Of a stretch of DNA of 60,811 nt, positions 36,815 to 49,000 are shown in pieces. The notes beneath the pieces are model-generated. The model saw only the letters and a program-made list of their open reading frames with translations. It had not been told where the DNA came from and ran no database searches. Each line of letters begins with the position of its first letter. Within the stretch, counting starts at the first letter, position 1. Made by a program: the position numbers and the translations under genes. The DNA is from Parachlorella kessleri (Eukaryota > Chlorophyta > Trebouxiophyceae > Chlorellales > Chlorellaceae): contig BBXU01001808.1 of NCBI GenBank assembly GCA_001598975.1, positions 1-60,811 of the forward strand, written 5' to 3'.

Positions 36815-39720
36815 CTATTGCTGTCCTCCGTGCTGTAGTGGGCATTGGTCTGGGAAGCTCGTCACAGGGACGTACTGCTGCTGCCCCAGGTCTTCTGTGG
36901 CGTCTAGGAACATCTGACGCAGCTGCAACAACAGTCAAATTGAGGGATCGGGTAGGCTGTCATGAATGGTCTAGGCTGACCTGCCAGTGACCTACTTTGA
37001 TGCACAGGTCAGGGCCAGTACATGTGGGACCCACAGGAGCCATAAAGGGCGCACGTTGGGTTGAAGTGCTTGGACGCTGCGGTGCGGCTGGCTGGAAAGG
37101 TGCCTGCAAGGTTGACAAGGGCATGGCCTGGCACAGGGGTTACAACACATGTTGCAAGCAGGCCCTAACAAGCCAGAGCGTTCCCCACCTTACTGTGTTG
37201 CTTGAGCTGCTTGGTGAGCGCGAGGGTTTTGGCCACAGCGTGTGGCACGTGGACAACAAAGGCCCGCGGGTGCACTGCAAATCTGATACCCCAGTGCCAC
37301 ATGACCAGGTAGCCAATCATCTGCAACAGCAGCCATCCTTGCAGGCTGTGCATGGTTCCAACATGGCAAATAATATTGCTTGCGCAACACCCGGGATGGC
37401 CAATTCATGCCCACCAGGCACCTGGGGTGGCTCCAACCTACAAACCAACCTACACATGAATACGCTCGCAACTTGGAACTCCTTTACAACCTGGGGATGT
37501 GGAGCTGCTACGGCGCCCACCTTGTCATACCCATAGCCTCGGAAGCGCTCATCAAACCAAGGCACGTGCTGGCGCAGCATGACTGTGTACGGTTCATACC
37601 CCTGAGACGCACCAAAGCAGTTGGCAGCATGAGCTGGCAGAGCTGCCCTGTGGTACAGCTAACATTGTGCCCAGCCATTGCAGCAACTGCATGAGGCATG
37701 TAGCTTCGCACAACAGTAGCCAAAACAGCACATCAACCGGATTTATCTGTGAGCAGAGAAGCTGCTCTTCACACCAAGCACAGCCAGCGCAGGTTTTAAG
37801 AAATGGGCGCACCTCCGCATAGGGGACCTCGTAGTAGTCCTGTGCCCCCAGCCATCTGCTGTACTGCGTGCAGTTGTGGCCCGCCTCAAATTTGTCGATA
37901 GCTGACTGCTGAAGCTCTCTGGCGGCATATTTGGCCGCCACCCAGCCCTTACCAGCTGCAGGGCAGAAGGAGTGAGCAGAGCAATGGTGCCGTCCTTATT
38001 GGCAACAGTAAGCTTTTCGGCGCACTTGATTGTGCGCTGTGCGCTTGAATGGGTGGCTCCTCTGCCTCTCACTGCCTACTCTCAAGCGTTAACTGCTGGA
38101 AATCCTGTGGTGGATGCGCACCTTTTGCTGCCTTAAATGCGATCGACTTGCCCAGCCGCAGCTGCCGAGCCAACGACCTATCTCCACCTTCATCACGCTG
38201 CTTGCTCTTTTGCCGCCTCTGAAGCTGCGTGGCGTTGGGCTCGAAGGCAGGCACTATCACAGCTGGTGCCAGGGCCAGCTGCTGCCGCAGTGCTGCCCAG
38301 CCGGCTGGGCTGCCCACTTCCTCCCCAAACTCATTGCTAACCACGAAATCTGCATCTAGCTGGAAGACAACCTGCGAAGTACAAATGCGGGAACTAATGC
38401 CTTTCATTTGACGCTGACCCAACATACCGTGACCATGACAGGCCTGCCTATGCTGCAAGCTTACAGTCGGTACGGATGATATACACACATGACTGTGGGC
38501 CAGGTCATCGGTAACACAATGCCGCAGGGGAGAAGCAAGGGAAATGTCTCTGCCACCAGTTACCTCACCTCTGTCTGCACCATTTGGAGTGCTTTATTGC
38601 GCATGGCATTGAAGGGGTAGAGGCCGGCAAGACCTCTGTAAGAGCAGCGCTCAGCAAAAAGTGCCAATTGCAGGTTGCATGCTCCTGCGCCACAGCCAGC
38701 AATCTCCCCGTGCTGTGCAGAGTCTGCAGGCCTCACAACCGACCCGTTGCAACAGGACCCAGGTGGGTGCACACGAGGGACCTAGACCGCACTTGCCTGG
38801 CAGCAGCAGGCTGGCAAGGTTTCCAGACCCTCACCTTCGCTTTGCAACCGAGCGTGGAAGTTGCCAACCATTTCTAGAGCCTGGGCTAGGCGGATTCCAT
38901 TCAGCGCTGGGGAATCTAGGGACACTACCAGCTCTTTCAGCAGCGGTACATAGACAGCCGCAGCCAAGGCATGAGGCCAAACCTCGCACTGGTTCTCCAG
39001 CATATTGAGCCTGCGGTTAGAGCAAACAAAAGGGAGAGTTTGAGGCCATGGCTGCTGAACCCCTCATAACTACGGATGGCGTGCCTGTAACAGCAGTGCA
39101 TGCATGCCAGCCGTTTGGAGATGCGCTTGTTGCTCACCCTGTTAGCTCTGACTAAGCCCACTGAGGAGGAATTAGTGATTGGGACGGCCTGCTAGGAGCG
39201 AGAGGGACCCACCTTTCCAGGCTCAGCTGTGTAACTAGGGTGACGTGTTGGGGGTCTACAGGCGAAGCTGCGGGCCAGGTCCCAACCTCATCAAGCACTG
39301 GCAGCGCTTCTGTCTTCTTGGGGGCCTGGCACCGCTGCTGTGCCGACAAGTAAAGCAGCTTCTGTGGCTGCAGCTTCAAAGCCCAATTTTCTACTAGGAG
39401 ACGGCCCCTTGGGTTGTCAAGGTGACCCTGCCTCATATTGCCGCTCCACTGGCGTATGCCAAGCCTTCCATCGTGGCCGTCCTGCGCTCCAGTGCAAGTC
39501 AGTTGATGGTCACGTGGTTCTGTGAGTCATCAATGATGACCACCATCACCGTGATGGGAGGACCAGTCTGGGACCAGGCACCCGAGACAAGGATATACAG
39601 TATTTGTGAATAGCTCACCAATAGGAGATATAGGGGAAGTGCAAGAAGCCCCAGCCAAAGGGTCCATAACCGCCTGGACGGCGGTTTTGATCGGCACTGT
39701 TTGGGCGGTACGAGCCCCAT
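36815..39720 (-). CDS. GT49 (LARGE/B4GAT1-type) glycosyltransferase E
   Basis: Tandem paralogue of D. Nine exons (39619-39720, 39213-39481, 38835-39010, 38569-38684, 38122-38371, 37813-37955, 37521-37601, 37189-37320, 36815-36922) give 458 aa. The first eight exons have exactly the same lengths as in D (102, 269, 176, 116, 250, 143, 81, 132), which strongly supports both models. The start MGLVPPKQ has no in-frame upstream ATG of note. The hydrophobic anchor ends exon 1. The metal-binding-type motif is QLDADF (DVD in D), the acceptor-side block is PWFDERFRGYG, and FVVHVPHA sits near the C terminus. The last exon ends earlier than in D, after CPLQHGGQQ. It is probably a type II Golgi enzyme with UDP-sugar donor specificity; the sugar is not predictable. 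Confidence 0.87.
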
Positions 39721-40319
39721 ACGCGCGAGCTGCAGATGCTGCAAGGTCAACAAGAGCCAGCAGGTAAATAAGGCTGTACAAGAATTGAACGTTAACTCTA
39801 AGGAACGTTTAGGGGTGCTGCACTTAACAGCTTAGGGGGTTTTGCGCAAGTCACGTCATGTTTATCAAGAATTACTAATTGAGAGGGGGAGCTGGAGCTA
39901 GATCTCTTTCCATCTACCTAGGTCATGAGCTTCCACACAACTGGATGCCAGTGCTTTCAGTATATACTGACATTGTATGAAAACAAAAGGTGAACATAAC
40001 GGCATCCAGTCCTATTTGTCCAGCTCAACTCTCACTCGCTGTCCCAATACCTGCCACCCATGCTAACAACAAATTGGGTTGTGGAAAGGTACTTAACACT
40101 TGAAGAGCAGCTTCATACAGTAGTAGTTTGGCCTAATATAACAGCGTACCGCCACCTGGTTATGCTGCCCGTGAGCCCCCCAAGTGGGGCCAACAGAAAG
40201 CCAGGGTGTAAGACAGTAGAGATCATCTAGTAGCTGAGTACTTGCTGCATAGGAGCAATTGTAAACCCTGACTAACACAGTGCTGCAGTTCAGTACTTCG
40301 AGGGGAAGAAATTTAGCGT
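39721..40319. other. Spacer: GT49-E 5' region and GT29-like 3' region
   Basis: No gene was seen. It contains an inverted copy of the dispersed repeat (about 39960-40058). AT content is higher than in the flanking genes, as expected for promoter and UTR sequence. Confidence 0.55.
39960..40058 (-). repeat. Dispersed repeat, copy 5 (inverted)
   Basis: Read on the minus strand it begins GGTGGCAGGTATTGGGACAG at 40058 and later shows GGACTGGATGCC. It is the most diverged of the longer copies. Confidence 0.55.
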
Positions 40320-42352
40320 TCAAGAACAGCTTCGGTAGTTGCTGCAGGGAGTTGGGTGTATGACTACACGGGCCCCCAACTCAAAGAGAACCATACTGAT
40401 CAAGCCGCGTTCCACTTGCATGAGGTGCCCCTCCCAATTTTCTGGGCTCCAGTTGAAGCCGTACAGATGTATGGACCCATCCGGCGGCAAGCAGCTCAGC
40501 ACAGTCAAAAGTCCTGCAGACCCACTGGATGTTAGTGGGCGGACGCTGACCACAGCCTGCTGTCTGCCACTCACTCGTGCCTTCGAGCAAGGTGCTATTT
40601 GGCATTCACCAGGGTGCGGAGCCTACAGATGTGTGCATGCCCTGCTGCAGGAGGGGGCTATCAAGGCTGAACACCCTGCCGGCAACCAAGGAACTGCAAG
40701 CATCGTGGGAGCGGGGACCTGCTGCCACTCGGACCTAAGAGAAATGACAGGAACGCAGCATCGGCAGTGCCCCAGCCAGCCCGCCTCACCTACAAGCCCT
40801 GTAGACGGCTCGCTGAATTCCCCATCATAGCCTAGCTCCGAGACGAGCACCCCCCAAGCCAAGTATAGAGGCCCAAGCTCCAGGGGCAGCAGCTTGGCCT
40901 TGACGGCCCGCTGTTTTGGCGACCCCCGTGTCAGCCATCCTGCGACCTTTGAGATTGCCTTTTGCCATGCCGCCCTGGCTGCCCGCTTGCTGAGACCCGC
41001 CTGTGCAGCCCTCCGGACCACCTGCGTGTCTACGCTGCTGCCAGTCTGGCCCAGGGTGGTGGCAAGCACGGTTGCGTCCAGTGGGACGCTGTAGCGCTCT
41101 GCCAATACAACCGCACGAGCCTGGTTCACGGCCTGCAAGCGACAATCAACCAAAGCTGCTAGGGTTGTCCTGCTATGATGCAACCCACAGATAGTAGGTT
41201 ACTGCGCACAGTCAGTGCCATCAGTCATTCTCAGATGAGGCAGCTGTTTTACCACGGTACACCCTTCCCACAGACGGTCCTAGACACTGACAACAAAGTT
41301 TAATGTGCTGCAGGTTAGCTGACCCAGCTACAGTGCTCACTTCATCTAAAAGGACCAACCACGGCTGCATCTCGAGAGTGACATTGGTGAGTAGCCAAGG
41401 CTTGCACCTCCAAAAATCATGCCAAATGCAAGGCCTGTCTCACTTCTTGTGTGCGTGCATTTTTGGGGGGCAGGTAGAATGGGGGATTGAAGTCGACGTT
41501 GCCTCCCCTTCCCCGAACAAACCACAGGTCGGTTCTGTCACCCTTCCTCCTGGAAGGGGACATGGCGCGCACAAGTTGAAGTGAAGCAGGGCTGCCCTGA
41601 CCTGGTACTACGGTCTGCTTCCCAAAAGGTTTTCAGCTTTGCCATGCACGTGCAGGGCAGTACCAAGGCAGACTACCCATCTGAAACAGTAGTACCCAAA
41701 ACTTGCATGCCAAACCCGTACCTGCTGTGCAGCCTGTTGAAGTGTACAATGCAGTGTGCCTTGGATATCTCTTCTCTTTGTTCAGGGGAAGCAGGTCCGT
41801 TCCCAACTAGTGCTACCTGCGTGCCAACACCAAGCAGTCTTGAGGCAGGCACTAAGTGACCCAACCATCATGTCACAGCAGCAAGACAGCATTGGACCTG
41901 TGCCCCGGGTGGTGCTCCTGGCACAGCAGGCAACACAAAAGCCATTGGCAACTTGTCGTCCACACCTGTCCTGCAGGGTGACTGATGGCAGTGCAAAGCT
42001 GACGGTCTGCCTCCGGTGCTGCCCAGGTCAAGAGCTGCCTGTCCAGCAGCAGTGCCAAGTGTTCCTTGTAGAGTCCAACCAGCCTCGTTTGTGTGACTGT
42101 GCTGAGATTATGGGCAAGGGCAAAATTCTTTGCTGGAGTGACAGACTCTGCTCTGAGTTGCTGGGCTTCAAGCTCTTCAAGCGCGCCTCGCCGAAAGCTG
42201 TTGCTGAAGACAGGACACCACACCAGGCTACTAGCAAAATTTAGTTTCCAAAATGAGCTGGGCAATAGCATAGCCACAATTGGGGACAGGCAACATGCTG
42301 CTGAAACAGTGAAGACGAGGCGCAGCACCTTGCTTCGAAGGCCATTCTTCAT
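40320..42352 (-). CDS. GT29 sialyltransferase-like protein
   Basis: Six exons (41966-42352, 41722-41816, 41444-41549, 41341-41400, 40790-41132, 40320-40513) give 394 aa. The ATG at 42352 starts MKNGLRSK, and a hydrophobic anchor (about residues 10-32) suggests a type II Golgi protein. QVALVGNGPAS...CIVHFN corresponds to sialylmotif L, DLWFVRGRG follows, and EPSTGLVGLL...IHLYGFNWS corresponds to sialylmotif S across the last junction. Plants and algae carry GT29-like proteins but generally lack sialic acid; transfer of Kdo-, Dha- or other acidic-sugar-like donors has been discussed, so the function is open. The 60-nt fourth exon is the least certain, since a nearer acceptor would shorten it to 30 nt in frame. 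It is divergent from the O-FucT-like gene. Confidence 0.8.
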
Positions 42353-42526
42353 GGCATTAGTGTTTAAAGATTGAGAGCTGCTAGGGTAGCGCGCTAGTAG
42401 CGCAATGCATTGCGATGGTACCGTTCAACTGCCTCACGCTCCGCCTGCTTTGCTCCGCTCTGCTAGATTTGTGTACACTGAGGGCAGCTCGGGCTGGTTC
42501 GATCAATTATTAGTGCTGATCACAGC
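42353..42526. promoter_or_regulatory. 174-bp shared 5' region of divergent glycosyltransferase genes
   Basis: The start codons of the GT29-like and O-FucT-like genes are only 174 bp apart and point outward, so the genes probably share a bidirectional promoter. No clear TATA box was found. The short distance suggests co-expression (inference). Confidence 0.6.
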
Positions 42527-45045
42527 ATGTTGTTTCGGAAAAAGTGTTGGATTGTGTTCCTGTCCGCTTCAATTGCTCTGGCGGGGCCCTTGTTTCTGGT
42601 AACTGGTTCAAGGTCAAGCCTGCCGTTCAAGCTCGCCAGTTACTCCGGCAGACGGCTCGCTGAACTGGACGCCAGTGCTCTCACACTCGCTATTGAAAGT
42701 GACCCCAGCAATAACAGCACTGTCTCAACAGCAGCATTTCGCCACCAGGACACCCTGCGACAGCCCCTAGGCTTCTCAAGGCAGCCTGGCCATCTCTACA
42801 GTCCGGGCAAGGCGTCCAACATAGGGTCTGGAGCTGCTGGAAAGCATCACGTCACACCTGGTCGCCAGCAGCACCGCTTGTCTGTGGAGCTGCCCGTTAC
42901 ATTCAGCTATGTAGCTACCTGGGGCCTCTGCAACCAGCTCTTCGCCCACCTCAGCCTGCTGGCAATCGCCTCGGCTTTTAATGCAACCCTGGTCCTGCCG
43001 CCGGCGGCTAGCCGGGATACCTTCAATGGACAGTCAGAGTTCCGTGAGGAGCCTATTGAGACATTACTAGATGTGGACCGCATGGCTGACCACTGGAGGT
43101 CCAAAGGGTTGCGCATTGTCAAGGTGGGCCTGGCTCTGCTGTACTTGCGGCGACTGTGACTGGCGTGTATCCTGGTCTTCCGGCCTTGGTTCCTTGGCTG
43201 TGGCCATGGATATCCTGCAAAGGCTTCAGATGTTCCGTGGCCATGGTGGGGCGGTGAGACTTTGTCTTGGCTAGGCATACCCCCAGCCGTGCTTGCTGCT
43301 GTGTGCAGGCAGCTGATACAGCAGGCTGCAATAGGCTTGAGGTGCCTCGGCGGCCAAATAGTCCAGGGAAAGATATGCGCCCCATCTCTGACATCATGAA
43401 TGGTCTGGCAGCAAATATCAGTGTGGTGGCACAGCCCGCGCTGCACTCTCAAACAGGACTTCCACTTTGCGTACATGTGGATTACGGCTTCCCATGGCAA
43501 ACGATACTGCCGCGGTTCACCCAGTGAGTGCATAACAGCAGCCCACACCTTCGCTGATTATTGTTTTTGTAAGACCATGCCCCGGACTTGGAAGGTACTC
43601 CCAGCGAAGGAGGACCCCAGGTGTGGAGCGCAGGCCAACCCTCTGACCCTGCCGCGCTGTCTGTTGCTTCAGGTCTATCCCCTACATAAATCAAGCTGCC
43701 CGGGGCATCTTTTTTGCGCCAAGCCTGTTGACCATGACAGATGATATTGTTGCCGCGATGGAAGCCGCGGGGTATGCAACATTCCTGGGGGCGCACCTTC
43801 GGATTGAGCCCGACTGGAGCACAGTGTACACCACAGACCAGGGCCAGGTGAGGGGTTCCCCGGCAGCCTGGCTTGATGGCTACATCCCGGCTGCTACAAG
43901 TGACGTCTAGCTCAGCCTTCCCCTGGGAAACCATGCGTGGGGGTGGCCCTAAAACCGAGTACCCCCGGGAAGCTATGCCGCACTAAACCTACCCAAGGGT
44001 GCCTGTTGGTGTCATGTAGGACATTCTGGGGTTGTACATCAAGCATATGAAGAAGGCAGGCTTTCAGCCCACATCCGCAGTATATGCCGCCTCAGGCATC
44101 TTTAGCTATGCAAACAGCACAGGTGATTCCTATCAAGGCGCTCATCGAACCTGAGTGTCTGTCAAGGCCTTGCGCTTGCTCATGCTGTTTTGGAAATACT
44201 GCTAAGGCGTGCAACTTGGAGCTGCCTGAAGGCTGTCATAGATGCAGCCCTCCAGCGACATGGCAAGAATGGGCTTGCATACTTTAATGAACCCAAACAC
44301 TGCTTGCTAGCATGGATAGGTAGCGAAGACTGTGGCAAGCACTGTGTGGCTGCTTGCAGAGATTGAGCGGGTCAGGGCGCGCCTGTCAGCGGCGGGCGTT
44401 TGTGGGACCCTCCTCTACAAAGAGATGCTGCTGCCACATGAGGCCTTTCAAGGCGAGCACTGTTGCAAGCTTTGGGGTTGCGTAGGCTGGCTTGCTGTGC
44501 AGCGTGCCCGCCCCCCCCCCCCCCTCTTGTTTACCAAAGGCAGGGCAAAGGCACTACCCGTGTAGCCTCCAACTTGTCCTTGATGCAAGTAACCCTTGTA
44601 TCACTACAATCCAGCCCGCAGCACTGCCTAAACATGGCGCTGAGGCGACCTTACGCCTCCAGCAATGCAGCAGTGCTGGGTCTTGTTGACATGCGATTGG
44701 TTCCATGCATAGTGTTACAGTCAGGGAGGCCAGAGGCCCTGCAGGCCAAGCTGTGGTGCACCTCCTCATCACTGAGAGCAGCAGTGCTGTGCCACCTGTC
44801 CTGCAGGGCTTCACTCAGAGCAGCTAGCCCTGGTCGACCTACTAGTCCTCACACGCGCCCAAAAGCTAGTGGGGGACGGGCGAAGCAGCTTTGCCGGCTT
44901 TCTCAACCAGTACAGAGTGCTGCAGGGGCAGCCCAGAGACAGCTTTTACAACATCCAGCCCCGCTTCAACCCTTTCGTTTTCACGCGGCGGCGCTGGCTG
45001 CTGCAGCAGCATCAGCAGCAAGCAGGGTCATGTGTATGGTGCTAG
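42527..45045 (+). CDS. GDP-fucose O-fucosyltransferase-like protein
   Basis: Six exons (42527-43123, 43309-43523, 43673-43847, 44020-44122, 44360-44452, 44807-45045) give 473 aa with all phases consistent. The start MLFRKKCWIVF runs into a signal anchor, then a Ser/Arg-rich stem of about 100 residues. Family marks are the donor-binding-type WGLCNQLFAHLSLLA and NATLVLPPA, then FLGAHLRIEPDW, and near the C terminus LALVDLLVLTRAQ and SSFAGFLNQYR. Relatives transfer fucose, or in plants other sugars such as rhamnose, onto proteins or wall polysaccharides in the Golgi. The intron after 44452 uses a GC donor (CAAG then GCGAGC). No GT donor in frame is available nearby, so this looks like a GC-AG intron. 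It is divergent from the GT29-like gene. Confidence 0.82.
44511..44524. repeat. Poly-C tract (14 C)
   Basis: The homopolymer lies in the fifth intron of the O-FucT-like gene, just downstream of the GC donor. Its exact length may be affected by sequencing error. Confidence 0.85.
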
Positions 45046-46084
45046 CATGCACATGGTTGCTGCCAGATTGATAATGAGGTAGACGGATGCTTCAGGTGCT
45101 GCAGATACTTCTCAAGCATCCTTGGAAGGGACACCTTGGTACTCTGAAATTGGTGCAAAGCAAAGCTGCATAGCTTTCATTCAAAGGCTGGATCCCAGTA
45201 AGCCTGAGCCTGGCTGGGGTGTGGGCAAGTGCATCAAAACATCATGGGAATGCTGAGCACCCAATCCCCTTGCAGAGGCTGTACACCCAGCGTACTGCTA
45301 GGCGTACCAGCGGCAAGTTTGGAAAGGGTTTGGTTGCGAGGCCCAAATGACACTCCAATCGCCTTGCAAGAGCGCTGGAGGCAGCGGATATCGGAAACTG
45401 GAGGCAGTACTGGTGGATACCGGAAACCCTGCAGACCCATCAGCATGGCTGGGCAAGGCGTACCATCACACTCGCGAATTGTCAGGCCGCTGGCTGCCAT
45501 GTCAGCAACCAGAGTTTTCAGCTGTTACAAATCGCCAGCACTTCAACAGCAAAACATGTCCAGAGGACCCCCCGTTGCAAGGGAGACGAGCAGCTCACAG
45601 ATCAAACAGGGCCATACGTTTAACGCTGGCAGGGTTTGTGTGCCAGCGAGAATGAACAACCGACAGAATGGGGCAGGCAGGAGGGTTGGGGCACCCTGGG
45701 GTCAGGCCTACCACTGGGGAAAAATGGGTGCACTATTAATACCAGTTTTAGGTGCCCATGCGCTGGCAAGCACATAGGTTGCCAACGCAACAGCGCACTA
45801 GCCATCCTGCTGCCCCTCTCTCTTCAGGAAGTCAGAATCACCTCCTTAACTGCATCTACCACTGCTGCTGCTCAACCACTCCTGCCCGCAGGAGCCCCGT
45901 CACCCCCTCGCCCCTTGCTGCTCGCCAACCCACCCCAGTCCATCGCTCCGCTTCCTTCCAGTCCTTGCTCACCCAGTTGCCCCATCCCCCGCTTGTGAGG
46001 CTGCGGGGCACCGCCCTGGGTGGGGAAGAAGGTGGACTCTCTGCCGCAGCCCAGCCCAAACCAGAGCACCGCCCAGAGGCGCGC
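45046..46084. other. Convergent intergenic block; 3' UTRs of O-FucT-like and RGG genes
   Basis: No gene was recognised. Open frames on the + strand that run from here into 46.4 kb are antisense reflections of the GC-rich RGG exon. A TGTAA on the minus strand at 45525-45529 is a candidate polyadenylation signal for the RGG gene. The stretch 45850-45990 is strongly C-rich. Confidence 0.5.
45525..45529 (-). terminator. Candidate TGTAA polyadenylation signal for the RGG gene
   Basis: The word lies about 556 nt beyond the stop codon on the same strand. Motif support only. Confidence 0.3.
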
Positions 46085-49000
46085 TCAGAGGGAGGGGAAG
46101 GCGTTGGGGTCCTCAATGGCAGGGGCCCCCCGGCCGCCACGGCCGCCCTCGCCGCGACCGCGGCCGCCAAAGCCACCACGGCCCTCGCCGCGGAACTCGC
46201 CGCGGCCCTCGCCGCCGCGGAACTCGCTGCGGCCCTCGCCGCGCTCGCGGAACTCTCCGCCCCGGCCCTCCCCGCGGCCACGGCCGCCAAAGCCGCGGCC
46301 CTCGCCACGCCCACCGCGGCCGCCGCGGCGGCCGCCCCGGAACTCGTCGCCGGTGGCCACGCGGAAACCCACGTCAGTCAGCACCTCCTTCTGCGGCAAG
46401 GCAACGATGCAGATGAGTCATGATGAGAGGGACATGAACTTCTGGGAGTATGGCAAGGGCAGGCAGGCCACCGCTGTGGTTGCCGCGGGTTGCCAATCCC
46501 CTCCAGGGTACCACCACAGCAAGACAGGTTGTATGCTGCGGCCAACCTGTATGAAGTCCTGAATTCATTGAACTCTGACCATATTGTCCCCGGCCAGCCT
46601 GCCTGGCCCATGGACCCGCAAGCACCCCAGCCGCCCTGCAGGCGCTCTCAGTTGTCACCACATGAGGCTACAGGGACGGACGAGCCACTGTCGCCCAAGC
46701 CGAGGCACATGCACGTGTCAGTGCACTGCTGACCCACCTCCTTGCGCTCCTTCTCGCGGCCTGCTTTGTTGGTGCCAATGATCTTCACATTCTTGGTCAG
46801 CGAAATGCCAAGGTCCTCCTCAACCTGCACAACCAGTTTAGTCATCATAGAGTCAACACCCGCGGCATAGCCACGCGGCACTGCTGTCAGCCAGACGGAT
46901 GCCAAGCCTGGTTACGCTCTTAGGTAAACAAGGCATGCAGCGGGTGTAGCGCCAGCGACACTCTGTGATCTTGGGCACTGCCTGCCTGCCTTCACATTGC
47001 TCCTCTGCCACTCAAGAGCACATCAACCCAAAGTAGTTTACTTCCTCCACACATTTATGATAACATACTTTTCTTGGCACTCCATATGAATGTGCTCCCC
47101 TTAGCCATTGTGCACTGCTGCCACACCGGCCGCCAAGCTCACCCTCACCCTACCCAGCTGTAACTGCCACAAGCCAGAATTCACCCTTCCAAGTCCCATC
47201 CCCATCTGTTGATGACCCCAGTAACGCATTTTTCGGCCTCCCACCCCTGCAAACTGGCTGTTAAGGCGGGCAGCGTTCCTATCGGAGCTCCCTCGGTGCC
47301 CAACCGAGGTGGCAACCCCCCAGCACACCGTCATCAGCCATACCAGACACCCCCACGCCAAGCACATGCCTTGCTGGCGGGCCCCCCTTCGCAACGCATG
47401 CCACAACTCACGTGCCATCGTGTAGAGACCTCACTGCCGGAGCCTAACCACTGCCATCCCAGGCTGGCTTTAGCACGCCACAGCTGCGCACCTTCTCAAA
47501 GGACTTCATGCCCTTGAACTGCGTTTTGTCGGCCTTGAACGCAGGGTCGCGCGTCTTGTTCAGCCCGGCGCGCTTCTCGGCCAGCACCACCTCGTACTCC
47601 TCCAGGGTCATCTGGGGCTGCAAGCACCACATTACCACACCATTAGGTAAGGGTGTCTCTTCTATGACTAGCGCCACAAACTCCTCCAGGGTCATCTGGG
47701 GCTGCCGGCACGCTGATATACACCATGAGCGATACAAAAGCTCTCGACTTTTGCTCCAGTCCATATCAAGCCGCAAGGTGTGGGATGTTTGGCATAGCAA
47801 AACCCGTGCATGCCCCACCACCCCTCAACCACCTCTAAACAAAATTTAGCAAGACAACCTAACCACCAGTATGCCCGTGGCTTCACAGGCGGCCCAGCCC
47901 AGCACAACAATCTGACATCAGCCGTGCACAGCCTCAAGCCCTGCCGTGCCTGCATGCCCCCATGATGCTTCTGCAATCGTGCACATCCCTTCCGCTGCAT
48001 GATGGCTCCATTAAGTACTCTTCCTTGGACCTGCGCCGTTAAGAGTGTCCAGCCCAAAAATCAAGATGTGCCCAAGGCCAACCCATTACGACAGCTCCAG
48101 AAGCAGGCCCCAGGACCACCAACCTCGTCCTCCTCCTCAGGCTGAGCAGGCGCCTCCTCAGGCTGAGCGGGCGCCTCAGCGGGCTCAGCGGGTGCCACGT
48201 CACCATTCTCCACCGCGACAGAAGCCTCCTTCACCTCCTCAGGCCTGCAGCCCAAGTCTTCCGTCACAAAGTCAATACGGTAAAAAGCTGTACCCGCCGC
48301 GGATGCTACCTCTGCCGCTGTCTCGGCGCACTAAGCAGGAGACGCCAATGCTTTGCCACCTGGTCTGAACCAGCTTTCTTGAGGCCTGCTGGCTTGTTGT
48401 ACTGTGCTGTGGCTGCAGCCCCGGGCCCATACCGCCCATCAACTGGCTGTCTGGAAACAGGTTGTCACCGCCACTGCTGGAGGTCTGAACCAGTCCCTGC
48501 CGCAGGCATTCCTCCTGCTCAAACGACCCACCCCCAGCTACAGCAGCCTCACTCACTCGCCGACACCCTCGGTCTCGGTGCCCCAGTTGGCGCGGCCGCC
48601 GCCGTGCTTCTTCTCAGTCTCATGCCTGCAGCAACACCAAGAGAAGTCCACTTTGTAGAAGAGTGCCCAGCCCCTGCCAGCCCCGGTGAACACTGACGCT
48701 GCCACACTCGCTGGGCCAAGTCCTGCAGCACAGACCTCCCCACTGCCCTTAATGGGGGCTGCCACTTCTGTTTTTTATACTTCAGAACCCTAGGTGAGCT
48801 GGTGAGCTGTGCCTGGCAAACAATAGGAATTCAGATGAATAAAGTAAAAAACGCAGCTGGCACGCTGGGACCATGCAGCCAGCCCTGAGCATCAACAAAG
48901 GCCGCCTTTCGCAATGGACGGTACAGCCACCAATCCTGGCAAGCAGGCACCTTAACAAGGCTAGTTTTCTCTCGGGCGGAAAAACTCAGGCAAGCCCACG

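Noticed and set aside
39499..39620. Frameshift or pseudogene in GT49-E
   Set aside because: The apparent frame break is a phase-0 intron right after the membrane anchor; D and F have an intron at the same place, and the resulting exon is 269 nt in both D and E.
45752..46562. Long + strand Ala- and Pro-rich frames
   Set aside because: They are antisense reflections of the repetitive RGG-coding exon; Gly/Arg codons read backwards give Ala/Pro runs.
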